Source of the DNA: Adineta vaga
Lineage: Eukaryota > Rotifera
DNA: 64,000 nt
Direction of reading: 5' to 3'
NCBI GenBank assembly: GCA_021613535.1
Contig: CP075495.1
Location: 1,426,001-1,490,000 of the forward strand
This document shows, one piece after another, positions 1 through 10,500 of the stretch. A program made the position numbers and the translations under genes. Each line of letters opens with the position of its first letter. Position 1 is the first letter of the stretch. Below the pieces are notes generated by a model. The model did no database searches. It worked only from the letters and a program-made list of their open reading frames with translations, and was not told where the DNA came from.

Positions 1-147
1 TTCATGCTTGAAATATGATTTCCATTTTTGGCGCACAGCTAGATTCAACAAAACAATCACAAACGTCCATCTGGTTTTTATACACATATTTATTGAAAAA
101 TCTCTATCAAATGATCTGATGTATAGTGGTCGACCACGAAAAGATGG

Positions 148-236
148 TTAACCCTTTCGAGCCGGATGTATCCATATGGATATATTTTGCCGTAGGGGAT
201 ACAGCATTTTCCAAATAGCCGGCCGGAAAGGGTTAA
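148..236. mobile_element. Tiny piggyBac-type MITE (81 bp plus TTAA target duplications)
   Basis: TTAA at 148-151 and 233-236 flank an 81-bp unit. Its left end CCCTTTCGAGCCGG (152-165) is an inverted copy of the right end, whose complement reads CCCTTTCCGGCCGG (219-232), 12 of 14 matching. Inside the left arm is a perfect 14-nt palindrome, TATCCATATGGATA (169-182). TTAA duplication and CCC-starting termini are hallmarks of the piggyBac superfamily. It has no coding capacity and would need an enzyme in trans. Confidence 0.7.
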
Positions 237-466
237 AAAACTGACATAAGTATCGTACCTATTCTGTCAATTACCTGAAGTGCAGTTTTTTCTATCAATT
301 CCTTACTATATTCTATACTCAGAAGTCGTAAATGATTCAAATGGCATATACAACCCACGAACACTAGCCCATTCATTAGTTTCTATCACCCTTTTAAAGG
401 GAGATATACACTAAGATATTTATCTTGGAGCGAGAGGTAAATAACAATGGTGGAATCGATTCCATA

Positions 467-760
467 GAACTAGCATCAGATTCAAATTCGTTAGTATCGA
501 TAATTTTTTATAGAATTTGACCAAACACTCATGAAACATTGAGTTTTCTGAGAGGGAAAGATCAAAATAGGTCTCAGATAAATAATTCATCGAAAATTAG
601 CATCGGATTCGGAATCCTCGATCCTGGTTACCCTTCCGTGAACCCTTACATGGTAGTATAATAACTTATAATTAGTTAATTAGTTAATTCATTAATCAGA
701 ATTTTGAAAAACTAACATCAGATTCGAGATCCTCGACCTCGATTACCTTCGGTGGATCAT
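467..760. repeat. Three diverged direct repeats, about 115-130 bp period
   Basis: Copies begin near 467 (TAGCATCAGATTCAAATTCG), 598 (TAGCATCGGATTCGGAATCC) and 711 (TAACATCAGATTCGAGATCC). The second and third align for about 45 nt with roughly three quarters identity. They look like an old local duplication. No function can be assigned. Confidence 0.4.
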
Positions 761-2080
761 TTCCAGATCGCCATCATTAAGTTTTCAGTAGTTTAGAAAA
801 TGCTGTAATCTGATTGGCTTGGACAAACGCACAAACTTTTAGCATTTTATTGACCATATTTTCTACGCTATAACCCTTTCTTGCAGAAAAGGGAAAAATG
901 AAAACTGTCAAATAAGAAGAGTAATAAACATGGTCACATGAGAGACCTTTCCTGTTGAGAATAACATTCATGTCAGGTCAAATAGATTGATCAATTATTT
1001 GCTTTCAATAGAATCCAAAAGTTTCGTTCATTTTGCTGCATTACTTCAATCCGTTTCTACTCTCAAAATCAATGAGTTCAATCGACAATAACCGGAAAAA
1101 CGTCAAATGAAACAACTAATTATTTAACTGAATGTACAATGAAGAGAAGAACATTCGTAGACTTGTTTTATAGAGATAATGGGTGTTCCGAAAGTCGCTT
1201 CCATGTAAATATTTCGTATATCTTTCCTATTTTATTTACACTTATCAACCAATTTTGTTTTTGGAAGAATAGGGAAATACACTGAGTTTTTATTCATTTG
1301 AATAAACTTGATATGTATTGTTCCAAAGTATAAGACTTTGATTGGAAATAGAAAAACGTCACGTGTTTCCTATTTTGAGAAAAATATTACGTAAAATATC
1401 ATTTCTTTTTCTTAATTACTTAAACTTATTGATTAGTTTGGATGGTTGAATAGTTCAAGAGACTTTTCACAAAATTTTATTTGAGTATGTCTTCGTAAGA
1501 ACGAATTGAATCGTAACAAGTCAATATTCAAACTATTAAAATAGACATCACTCATGAGCTTTTTTGAATATACAAAATTGTCAAAATTTTTGTTTTGAAT
1601 CGTATTCTTATCTTTGAACAATACTTCTCAAGTTGGTTCATATGGATAAAAAAACTCCATGTATCCACTTATCAGTTAACAAAAATAATTCATGAGGTTA
1701 AATCAGAAAGGATTAATGTACTAGACGAATCAAAATACGTTTTATTTCTGATATACATAAAATAGTTTGTCTATCGTTTACTTAACTTCATTTCGTATCT
1801 GTAAATAGTTAAAGTATTTATGCTCGAGGGTTTAGGCAGATGCACACTCGAAAATGGTCGGAAAAGTGTAACCGTCGACGAATAAATCTTATATTCATCC
1901 GCTACTTAGATGTTGTAGTAGACACTATCTTTCTCCTCTCTTGTTTCTTTTCTTTTCCTTTCTCTTTCTCCTTCTCTCTCTCTCTCTCTTTCCCTCTTTT
2001 ACATCCATTGGGTTTTCTTCGAATACACATATCGTTTCAGATAAATCCTGTTTTTATCTTTATTTTGATTCGTATCAACA

Positions 2081-2643
2081 TGAGCGAAAGTGAAGGTTCA
2101 CGAAAGGCTACTGAAGATGATGGTAAACCATCTGAATCTGATACAATTCAAAAGATAATTAAATTTTGTGGAGAAGTGCGATCAATCTCATCAACGTATT
2201 ATTTTAGAACTCAGACCTTAATCACGAACGCTATCAGGTAATAAAATCGAAACGACTTCGATAAAACGGTTTTTTGTTTCTTTAGAAGGTGCAAATCGAA
2301 ATTCGAGAATGCGAAAACAAAGTAAAAAGATCTAGTTTAGTTCTTCATTAAAGACCTTTTTTTTCTCTGTTTTAGCTTTGGACTGAACGTGAATCATACA
2401 ATGCTACATGGGCTTTGATCAATTCAAAGGAGAAATCGGTTAAAGACTTGGAAAAAAAGATAGAAACTTTACAACATGAAATTGCAGCACTGGTGATTGA
2501 AGAGAGTAGTATCGCTGACTCAATGAAAAGAATTCAACAAAAGAAAGGTAAAGGAGAAAAACAAAACATAGAATTCTGAATGTTTTTTGTTTTTTTTAGA
2601 AGCACTTGAAAAAGAATTATCACCATTTCAGATGAAAAATTAA
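2081..2643 (+). CDS. Small coiled-coil protein, multi-exon, unidentified
   Basis: The start ATG at 2081 opens MSESEGSRKATEDDG. A later exon from about 2377 encodes a heptad-rich helix (LWTERESYNATWALINSK, then KDLEKKIETLQHEIAAL), and a last exon gives EALEKELSPFQMKN with stop at 2641-2643. The frame is continuous if introns are removed at about 2179-2210 (only about 32 nt, ending ATTATTTTAG), 2239-2286, 2323-2376 and 2548-2599. Without the 32-nt intron the downstream frames do not join, so either it is real or there is a frameshift. The protein is about 110-120 residues, acidic at the N-terminus and then coiled coil, loosely like small kinetochore or BLOC-type subunits, but I cannot name it. 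The 133-residue open frame starting at 1840 is mostly 5' leader. Confidence 0.5.
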
Positions 2644-2790
2644 TTTTATTTTCTTTTCTGTTTTTGAAAGAGAACATTTGAACAAATAACGAAACGATTC
2701 GATCTTTTTTGTTTGTTTCTTTTTTTCTCAAAAGAATAAATTATCATTAGCATCATATAGATGAAAAGGATTTCCTTTGAATCTATCTAA

Positions 2791-3750
2791 TCAGTAATAG
2801 AATAGACGACCAGCATCTAAGAAATAACCTGGTAGAGATTGATTTTTCGATGGTGTCCAATGTTTATTTTTTTCGTCACTGACCAACCATCACAAACAAA
2901 ATTTGATGTTTGATTTGAATCAAAACATGCTAAACTCCATCCAGCATTACCTGTTGATGCAAAAAATGGTACCCAAATATGTGTCGATCGTTGATATAAT
3001 ATTTTAAAATATCGACTGTTTTATAGAATGGAATATCTTTTAGCGCATAGTTGATTAAGAATTCTTTCCATTTGGATGAAATTCGAGAAGCATTTGTTTG
3101 ACTATTACGAACAATATCGTAGAGTTTTAAGCCAAGATGAGGATGATTTTGACAAATTGTATATACCCATCCAAGTTCACATGAAACTCCAGCAGATGAT
3201 TCATTATTCATTTGATGATAGATTAAATTAACTAAATCCGTTGTTGTATAATGAATTTTTGTCAGTGGATATTCATCTTCATTCCAAATGAAGTCAAATC
3301 CTTCATTATCATAAATCATCACCAGAAAGACTTTCATAGAGTGTTATTAATTGTAATAGATGTCCACTATACATGATATTTTCATAATAAATAGAATCGG
3401 GAAATAATTTGAATAGCTAATTCACGATAATTCGGTGTTCGATGAGCTAATGCTGCTGCTGTATAACCAATATGTGCAAGAGGAAATCGAATCGAATCTA
3501 AATCTAATTGTGGTCCATTGTAATTTTGTTCCTAACCATGCCAAGTGACATTCTTCATTGGTGTCGTTTGCATGTATTTTAAATATGAAATAAATCGAAT
3601 TAATTTCAATTCTTTTTCAGATAATATTTGATTTGTATCTGTGACATGATTACGGGTGTTCACAAATGATACCAGGAGAATATTAATTGAAGTAATCAAT
3701 TGAAAATAATTGGGTATTATTGATGAAACTACTGAAACAAGTATGTCAAC
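2791..3750 (-). pseudogene. Decayed linalool dehydratase/isomerase-like gene
   Basis: Pieces in successive frames give a recognisable order: a hydrophobic N-terminal segment, then NYNGPQLDLDSIRFPLAHIGY and AAALAHRTPNYREL, then YENIMYSGHLLQLITLYESL, then YHQMNNESSAGVSCELGW, NHPHLGLKLYD and a C-terminal GNAGWSLACFDSN. ENIMY-GHL, the AG--CE segment and the following N-------L--YD match the linalool dehydratase/isomerase family as known from Castellaniella and related bacterial and fungal proteins. The reading frame is broken by an in-frame TAG near 3532, frame changes near 3380 and 3310-3320, another near 3000, and one in an A-run near 2850. No GT-AG intron set repairs these. Neighbouring genes are intact, so general sequencing error is unlikely. 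The family is rare in animals, so a horizontally gained and then lost gene is a reasonable inference. Confidence 0.7.
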
Positions 3751-4440
3751 AGGTTATCTGCTCGTTTCACCACTTTGATGAAGTCATATGACATAGAGAT
3801 GATAAGAATCAAAGTGAAAGAAGGTTTTTGATGAGAATAAACATTGATGTTATCTTTTTGCTTGTTTTCATGCCATACATCTCACTCAGAAATATCAGAG
3901 ATTAACCTAATTATTGAAAGAATTCGAAGAGACAACAATCAATTGATAAGTTATTGCTAAAATTTATCGTTGACTATACCGACTATCGAATCAATGTGTT
4001 TCTCTGATAAAACTTTAACTAAAATCATTCATACAATGGATACTATTCGAATACTTTCTTTTAAATAATTTCATACCAACATCTAGTTAAATGAGAACAA
4101 AGAGAAAGAATGTTTTGCATTTTGTTCGTTTATTATGTTTGTGGGAGAATCGAAATAGATCTCTACAACAGCAACGAAAGATGGAAAGTACAGTTTGATT
4201 ATGTTAATTTTAATAGTTTGTCATGGCGTGCTGTATTTCAACGGAACAATGAAAGTTTTTTGTTTTAATATGGTTAGATAGAGCATCACTTACTCTATCG
4301 ATAAATACCATTTGCTTTCTATTATCTTTGACTTTATATAGAAAAATCAACAGATCTCAAACAAGTACGAAAAAAATTTTTTGCACTTTTGTTCACACCA
4401 TATTTCTTGTTTTTTTTTCTATTATAAATATATAAAGAAA
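3751..4440. other. Intergenic, nothing recognised
   Basis: AT-rich sequence between the pseudogene and the mariner-like transposase. Neither a clear terminal inverted repeat for the transposase nor a gene was found by eye. Confidence 0.4.
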
Positions 4441-4453
4441 AAAAGTTCTACAA

Positions 4454-5315
4454 TTACAGACGATGTTCGATATGATAGCCTCGAGCATTATATATCTTCA
4501 AAACTCTTTTCTGTCTTGAAGCTAATACTCGGTCAATAAAAAGTTGATCCATCTTTCTCCATTGAATTAAAAGTTTTCTTTTAAATTCATCCAGAGACTT
4601 TGTTTCTGTTCTGTTCAGTGGTTCTTTCAAATAACTCCATATTGCATAATCCATCGGCGCAGCATCTGGAGTACTTGCCATCCATTTTTCTGGTTTTATA
4701 TAATTAATTTTGCTTTCGTTCAAAAATTGAATTATTTCTTTTGAAGTATAACTTGGTGCTGAATCTTGATGAAAATACCATTTTTCTTCATCATCATTTG
4801 GAAACAAACGTGATATATCTCGAGTTAAAAATAGTTTGAGAACCTTGTTGATATAATAGTTTGAATTAATTTTTATACCATGTGGAACAAAACGAAGTGC
4901 TGTTTTTCCTTTCGATGAAATTCCTCGCCATACCGTAACATCTTTTGGCCAAGAAGTATTTTGTTCAATAATCGTTAGGTGGTAATTAGAATCGATTTTT
5001 CTAATGTAACATACTTTTCGTTTTCCGCTACTTGCATCTAAGTGAAACCAAGCTTCGTCTGATGTCACAAAACGTTTGTATCGATAATTCGCTAATTGTC
5101 GATAAAATGGACGTGATGTTTGATGCTGTTAATTAATGAACTTTTTTTTTCTTTCGAAGAACGAATCCAGAATTTTTAATAATGTTCGAAACAGTACACT
5201 GACTAATATGAAGAGATTTAGCAATAGAACGCTGAGTTGGTGGATCTTCAATATTGATTTTTTTTATCCCTTTGTTGATATTTGATGTTGTTTGTAATGG
5301 TTTTCTTCGACAAAG
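4454..5315 (-). mobile_element. Broken mariner/Tc1-type (DD37D, maT-like) transposase
   Basis: The catalytic part is open from 5068 to 4454 (204 codons). It shows TSDEAWFHLD (first Asp), FHQDSAPSYTS (second Asp) and PDAAPMDYAIW (third Asp). I count 37 residues between the second and third Asp, the spacing of the maT group of the Tc1/mariner superfamily. Upstream, 5300-5128, a helix-turn-helix region (QRSIAKSLHISQCTVSNIIK) is in a different frame and ends in TAA next to a poly-A run. The two halves are therefore separated by a frameshift and a stop, and the copy is very unlikely to be active. The 5' end stops near 5320 at a sequence resembling another element's end (CAGGGGCGGATAAG), suggesting truncation by a later insertion. 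Confidence 0.85.
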
Positions 5316-6092
5316 AACAGGGGCGGATAAGCAATGGAAAATGGGCCCCAGAGAGTTTGTCGGTAATTCATCAGTAATCTGTTTTAGGAAAGTGAAATAA
5401 GCTTTGTAAGAGCAAATTCAAGTAGAATTACGTAGATTGAATCTTAAATTTAGATAAAAATATGGTGAGTCATTGCATAGGGCACTTAGGACCTATAATT
5501 GCTTTTTATTGTATTCATTATAGTTTGATATTTGAGAATATATATCTTCATTAGAAAGAGTATGTAATTCTACATCGTTTTGTATAAACCTATCAATTTT
5601 TTACGAACTTGTCTGATCATCATGGTCTCCCTTTTATATAAAGCACCATGTCATTTAAACATAATTCAAGTCTTTTGGATACTTTTCTTTCGCGAGCAGA
5701 TTTCTCTTATGTACCATTCGATAGAGCGAATCGAGGGCTACAATCTCATATACAATTCATATGATTCCAGGGTTGGCCCATACAGTTTATTTCGACTATA
5801 ATGGTCGGAACTGGCAAAAATAGCAGTTTTAGTCTAGTTTCACGTGGTTTTTACAAGACTAGCCTGTTTTTTTGACAAGAGAGAATGATATATTTGAAAT
5901 CAGCATAAAAAACTGAATCGATCTGTATAGTTCTGAAAACCATCAGATGAGTTTCATTTTGCATAAAAAATGTTGCCCTGGTACGCGCCTCAGGAATAGG
6001 TCCAAAAATGAAATTCAAGAAACCACTGTTTCAACCGTGAAAAAGACACTGTCAAGCTTCACAGTAGAAAATATAGTCAATAAAACAGTTAA
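5316..6092. other. Intergenic, possible hAT-like terminal motif
   Basis: ACAGGGGCGGATAAGC at 5317-5332 looks like the CAGGGGCGGA end common in hAT-type elements, followed by GGGCCCCAGAG. No matching opposite end was found. The short open frame at 5580-5801 has no protein-like features. Confidence 0.25.
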
Positions 6093-6619
6093 TTAACCGG
6101 TTGGCTACGGGAGTATCATATATGATACTTGAGTGTTAGCGGTGATATTCGTGCAAGTAATCAGGAAGTCTATCGTCTTTCGCGTTATCTCTGTTACTGT
6201 TACCACCTTCTATGTGATTTAGTAACACTAGAATTATGTAAAGATGCGTTCACATGACTGTCCCTTGTCCAGTTCTCAAACACATTCTCAAACAGAAACC
6301 AGGGGTAGACCAACATCAACAACTGCACTACTCAGGTTAACTGCAAGACACTTTCTCTTGCCGATTTCAGCACCAGACACGCAGTTAGCACCTAGGAGAA
6401 AATGTGTTGTCTGCAGCAACACTGAGACGTCCGAAAAGAAAAGATGTACTCTCACGTTATCAATGCACAAGGTGTGATGTGTGCTTATGTCTTGATGATT
6501 GTTTTAAAGATTTCCATACTCTACAAAATTTTTAAGAACAAATAAATATGTATTTCAACATTTGAAACGTTTTGGATCAAATTGTATCTGAAAAATTAAA
6601 CCCGTAGCCAACCGGTTAA
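6093..6619. mobile_element. piggyBac internal-deletion derivative with perfect 15-bp TIRs and TTAA duplications
   Basis: TTAA (6093-6096) and TTAA (6616-6619) flank a 519-bp unit. Its ends are CCGGTTGGCTACGGG (6097-6111) and the exact reverse complement CCCGTAGCCAACCGG (6601-6615). Just inside the left end is a perfect 18-nt palindrome, AGTATCATATATGATACT (6112-6129). The unit carries only the last part of a piggyBac transposase (separate entry). The perfect termini suggest it moved recently and was mobilised in trans. Confidence 0.92.
6244..6533 (+). pseudogene. piggyBac transposase C-terminal fragment, frameshifted
   Basis: Reading from about 6299 gives GRPTSTT, RLTARHFLLPISAPDTQ and RRKCVVCSNT. 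After a one-base frame change near 6420 it continues LRRPKRKDVLSRYQCTRCDV, then CLCLDDCFKDFHTLQNF and a stop at 6531-6533. The RLTARHFL segment followed by C--C, then C--C, C-C and a final C with F--FHT is the C-terminal cysteine-rich zinc-binding region of piggyBac transposases. The catalytic DDE core is absent. The fragment lies entirely inside the TTAA-flanked element, so the parent element encoded its own transposase. Confidence 0.85.
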
Positions 6620-6960
6620 GCAACGTTGAAGTACTTTATTCTTTAACAAGTGTTAATAAACGACTTCATCAATTTGTACTTGATCCGACTTTTACTACTC
6701 ATCTTGCATTAATGCAATATAATCGATCGACCCATCTTTCATCTCCATCTACTAATGAAGTGCTCTATCGATTCTGTTTGGAAATCTTACCTCTAATTTG
6801 TAATAGAATTAAATGGTTCACACTCGAAACATTGTCTATAGAACGTATTCTTCTTGCTGCAAAATATCCGAATTTAACTGAACTTGATATTTTCATTATG
6901 AACGATAAAACTGACATAGATTTGTTTACAAGTAAGATCATTGGCTTTGACTATTTCTAG
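6618..6960 (+). pseudogene. F-box/LRR-like gene fragment next to the piggyBac insertion
   Basis: Directly after the right TTAA the frame reads SNVEVLYSLTSVNKRLHQFV, then LDPTFTTHLALMQYNRSTHL, RFCLEILPLICNRIKWF and RILLAAKYPNLTELDIFIM, ending at 6958-6960. The pattern (VLYSL--VN-R, RFCLEILP, ERILLA--YPNLTEL) fits the expanded F-box/LRR-like family of bdelloids as I recall it. There is no start codon or F-box start on the left side of the element: the frame running into TTAA has a TAG seven codons upstream. The C-terminal LRR part is also missing. It is either a truncated relic or one half of a gene cut by the insertion. Confidence 0.55.
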
Positions 6961-7546
6961 CATCCATTGAAAAGAAGTTATAAAATTAATATGGTTCATA
7001 TGAGTTACCAAATATTTCCATCTACTACAAAAAAATCATAGAGAATGAATTTGTATTTATATTCAGCTAAGTCGGCTTGAGGGTGAGAATGAAGATGTGA
7101 TGGTTAATGTTAGGGCGACATCGCCCAACTCTTCCTGTATTCTTTCTCGTCTCTTTCTCTTCTATATATACCTATGTAGACTTTTTAGTTGTTAGAAATT
7201 CGAATGAATGAGGGACGAAGATTGTCCAACTCAAACATCTCTCTTTATCCCTACCTAACAATTAAGATAACATATTTACACATCAATCTCACCCTCACCC
7301 ACACCCACACCCGTCGTCTACATTTCGAATATCTTGAAGCAATAGAAAAGTTAAATATTCCATCCAAATCAGAAGATTCAACACAAGCAATTAAATCTAT
7401 ATATCCACAAACATTTAATCGAATTAAACAAAATACAACAACAACAAAATCTTCTCGTATTTTTCCCTTAGAATAAATGTAACAGAAATGTTTTTTTATT
7501 CATATTAATAAAAATAATCATATAGAAAAGATATCATCATCAATTT
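6961..7546. other. Intergenic with GC hairpin and telomere-like tract
   Basis: Contains GGGCGACATCGCCC (7113-7126), a 6-bp-stem hairpin within a GTTAGGGCGA/TCGCCCAAC setting, and a CCCACA tract (separate entry). An open frame over 7311-7475 (HFEYLEAIEKLNIPSKSE...) has protein-like composition and may be an exon or relic, but it has no identifiable partner. Confidence 0.4.
7296..7312. repeat. Short interstitial telomere-like tract (CCCACA)n
   Basis: CACCCACACCCACACCC contains about 2.7 units of CCCACA, the complement of TGTGGG, which has been reported as the bdelloid telomere repeat. It is preceded by CTCACCCT. So short a run could arise by chance or as a simple repeat. Confidence 0.4.
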
Positions 7547-10500
7547 TTATTTATTGAATAAAGCATAGCGTCGTTGAATACGTGATAGAAATTGTGTAAA
7601 TTCTTTTTTATAAATTGGTGATGGGAGAACAAAAACAATAAATATGAGTATTGATGGTAAGAATGAAATGAAATATGCTGATAGATATAACCAGAAATAA
7701 TCAGATGATTTCTTACAATTTAATTTAAATGAAATAACTAAACGTGGTAATGACAAGATTAAAAGAAGAATAGGACTTATTAATAGATGTTTATGTTGAT
7801 TGAACTTAGTCATAAAATGATTTGTAAATTTATGTTGATTTTGTGAAATAACACGTTGATGTGCTGTGCCAATAATGATAAATAATGCTGAGAATAGATT
7901 GATGATAAATGGTGAAAAAAAATGAAAAAATAAACTAAATGAATTATAATTATTCAATAATTCTGAATAGAGAGTCACACACCAAGTACGATCTTCTCTT
8001 TTATCATAAAATAAACGTAAATTTAATGTTTGTGGAATAAGTAAAATCATATTAATGATAATAACACAAATAATAATCCATTCAGCCATTTGTTTACTTG
8101 CTTTTTTTCGAAAGGAAACACCTTTAAATACTGCAAATGCTCGTTCACTTGCAACACAAGCATTTAACCAATTATTAACATTTAAGAACAATTTCAATAA
8201 AGGTTCAATAATCATACAATTAGTAAAACGAATAAAATTTTGTCCAACAAAATCTCGATATGAATAAATAAGAAACCAAAATTTCAATGCAAATAAAATC
8301 ACAATACACAAAGAAATAATTGATGATGCGAATAAATAAATTCCACAACCAACTTCTTGTGATGTTTTATTTTTAAATACAATTATTGAAAGAATACTAT
8401 TACAAATACCTGCTAGAAGTATAATTGTTATTATTAAAGCACATAATTTAATTATAAATGATTGTTTAATTAAATTAACATTGGATTTAATTTCATAGGT
8501 TAAAATTTCATCTAATGTTAAACCTAAACCTTTACTATAGAATTGACATTGATTACCATAGAAACAATCTGTACATACACAAATAATTGTTGATGGACAT
8601 GTTGGATGATCTTGTAAACATTGACCACCATTGAAACAAGTATGTTTAGATGAACATTGAAGATGATTTTCATTAAATTGAAATTGAAAACAATTTGCAT
8701 GATGATCTTGTGTACAAAAACAAAGATAATATTCATCAATAAAACAAGAGAGAAGAGAATTTCTTTCACATAAAATATGATAAAATTTCATTCGTTGAAA
8801 ATGTAACATTGTCATCATTGTTGAATTAAATAAAGATTCAATAGGAAAACATTGTTGTAATGGATTGATTTGTGTTACGAGATTAAGATTTAGATGTGAT
8901 TGAAGAACAGCAAGATAATAGTTTTTATTTGATCGAACGACAACAATATGATATGGAATAGATATACGAAAAGTAACCATACGTTGAAAAAGTGTTAGTT
9001 TTTGTATCATAATTGTTAATGTTGGTTCAGAATCATTTGAAATAGTAAAGAAAAAAGCTAAGAGATACGATGGAATTTCTAAATTTTGTAAAAATATATT
9101 CAATTGAGCTTTACGATATTGACATCGAGAACCATAATAATATTCCGAACAAATACAAGAATATTCTTTCGTTGATATACTCATCAGATCCGAAGAAATA
9201 CATTGTCCATTATTTTCACAAGCATTTTCTGGACATAGAGAAGTTAAGGAACATCGACGACCAAATTTCATCAATGGACAAATACATATCGAACGATTAT
9301 TCATAGATCCAATACATAAAGAATCTATTGAACAATCATGACAAACGATGGGTATATTACATTGATATCCTGTCCATCCCGGAAAACATTGACAGAATGA
9401 TTTGTCTTCTCTATTGATATATTTCATGCATTGACCATTTTGACATTGGATGGAACAATATGAAATTGAAGATAAGGATTCCGATGGTATAAATAAAAGT
9501 GTAGATATTCGATTGACAGGTAGGAAAAGAAAAGGTATTGATAAATACCAACTTGCATGATAATTCATCGTATGTTTTTCATAGATATCAATTTGTATAT
9601 AATAAGTTTTTGAATGATCTTTTGGTCGTGTTGAAAACAATAAATAAATATTATATTTCATATCACAACTTTGACTTGGAATATATTCTATAAGTTCATA
9701 AGAATGAATATCTTTTAATGAACTATTATTATTATCATTGATTAACATTAGAATAAGAATATAAACATCGTATCGTTCTGAACTAATCATTCCTATTGTC
9801 AAACTAATTCGTTCATTTTGATATTGACAAAAATCACCATAATAACTTGGTGGACACATACAACGATATTGATTTTTTGTTGATTTTATTCTAATAGTTA
9901 ATCCGCGATTACAAGACCATGGTGATATCGAAGAAATCTTTTGTGAATAATGATATTCTCGAATGATATGTTGTTCAAATTTCCATGGAAATGTTTGATT
10001 GAATGCGATTTGTTGAGGATAATTCGATGATGTATGAATAGAAAAATGGACAAATTTCTTTTGTTCAATTTCATTAAAATAATGAAAAATTTCTTTCAAA
10101 TTTGTTTGATTTTGACAGAAAAGTTCATCATCAGCAAGTGGACATGATGAAATATCATTACAAACTTCTGATAATGATAAACATACATCTGTATTTTGAC
10201 AACGAAAACGTTTTGGATTAAGATTCGATGGATAAACCCGTCGACAAAATTCCATTTCATCCATTGAACCAAGACAATCACGAATCCCATCATTAATCTT
10301 TTCTGATGTTAAACAAATCAATGTATAATTCACTGGTGATATACATGAATATGTACCGTGTGAACATTTACTTGGAAAACAATTTTCTTCATCTTCACCA
10401 TTTGAACAAGACCAATATCCATCACATATTGTGTAAATATTTTTACATGGCCAATAATGACAATCTGATTCATCTGTATAAATTTGTCCTGTTTTAGAAT

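Larger units (their letters stand above)
1..2080. other. Intergenic region with diverged short repeats
   Basis: No convincing gene is seen; the short open frames here have no recognisable composition or motif. It contains a TTAA-flanked mini-element at 148-236 and three diverged copies of a sequence beginning TAGCATCAGATTC near 467, 598 and 711 (described separately). A TC-rich tract at about 1930-2000 precedes the first gene. Confidence 0.5.

Noticed and set aside
1192-1215. GGGTGTTCCGAAAGTCGC as a mariner terminal repeat
   Set aside because: It resembles GGTGTTCC-type ends, but no inverted partner was found in the window.
1840-2080. N-terminal extension of the first coiled-coil gene (open frame from ATG 1840)
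   Set aside because: The translation is a TC-microsatellite-derived Ser/Phe/Leu run followed by an acceptor-like TTTCAG at about 2040; the ATG at 2081 begins normal protein sequence.
5580-5801. 73-codon frame with hydrophobic residues
   Set aside because: No signal, motif or splice support; lies in repeat-rich spacer.
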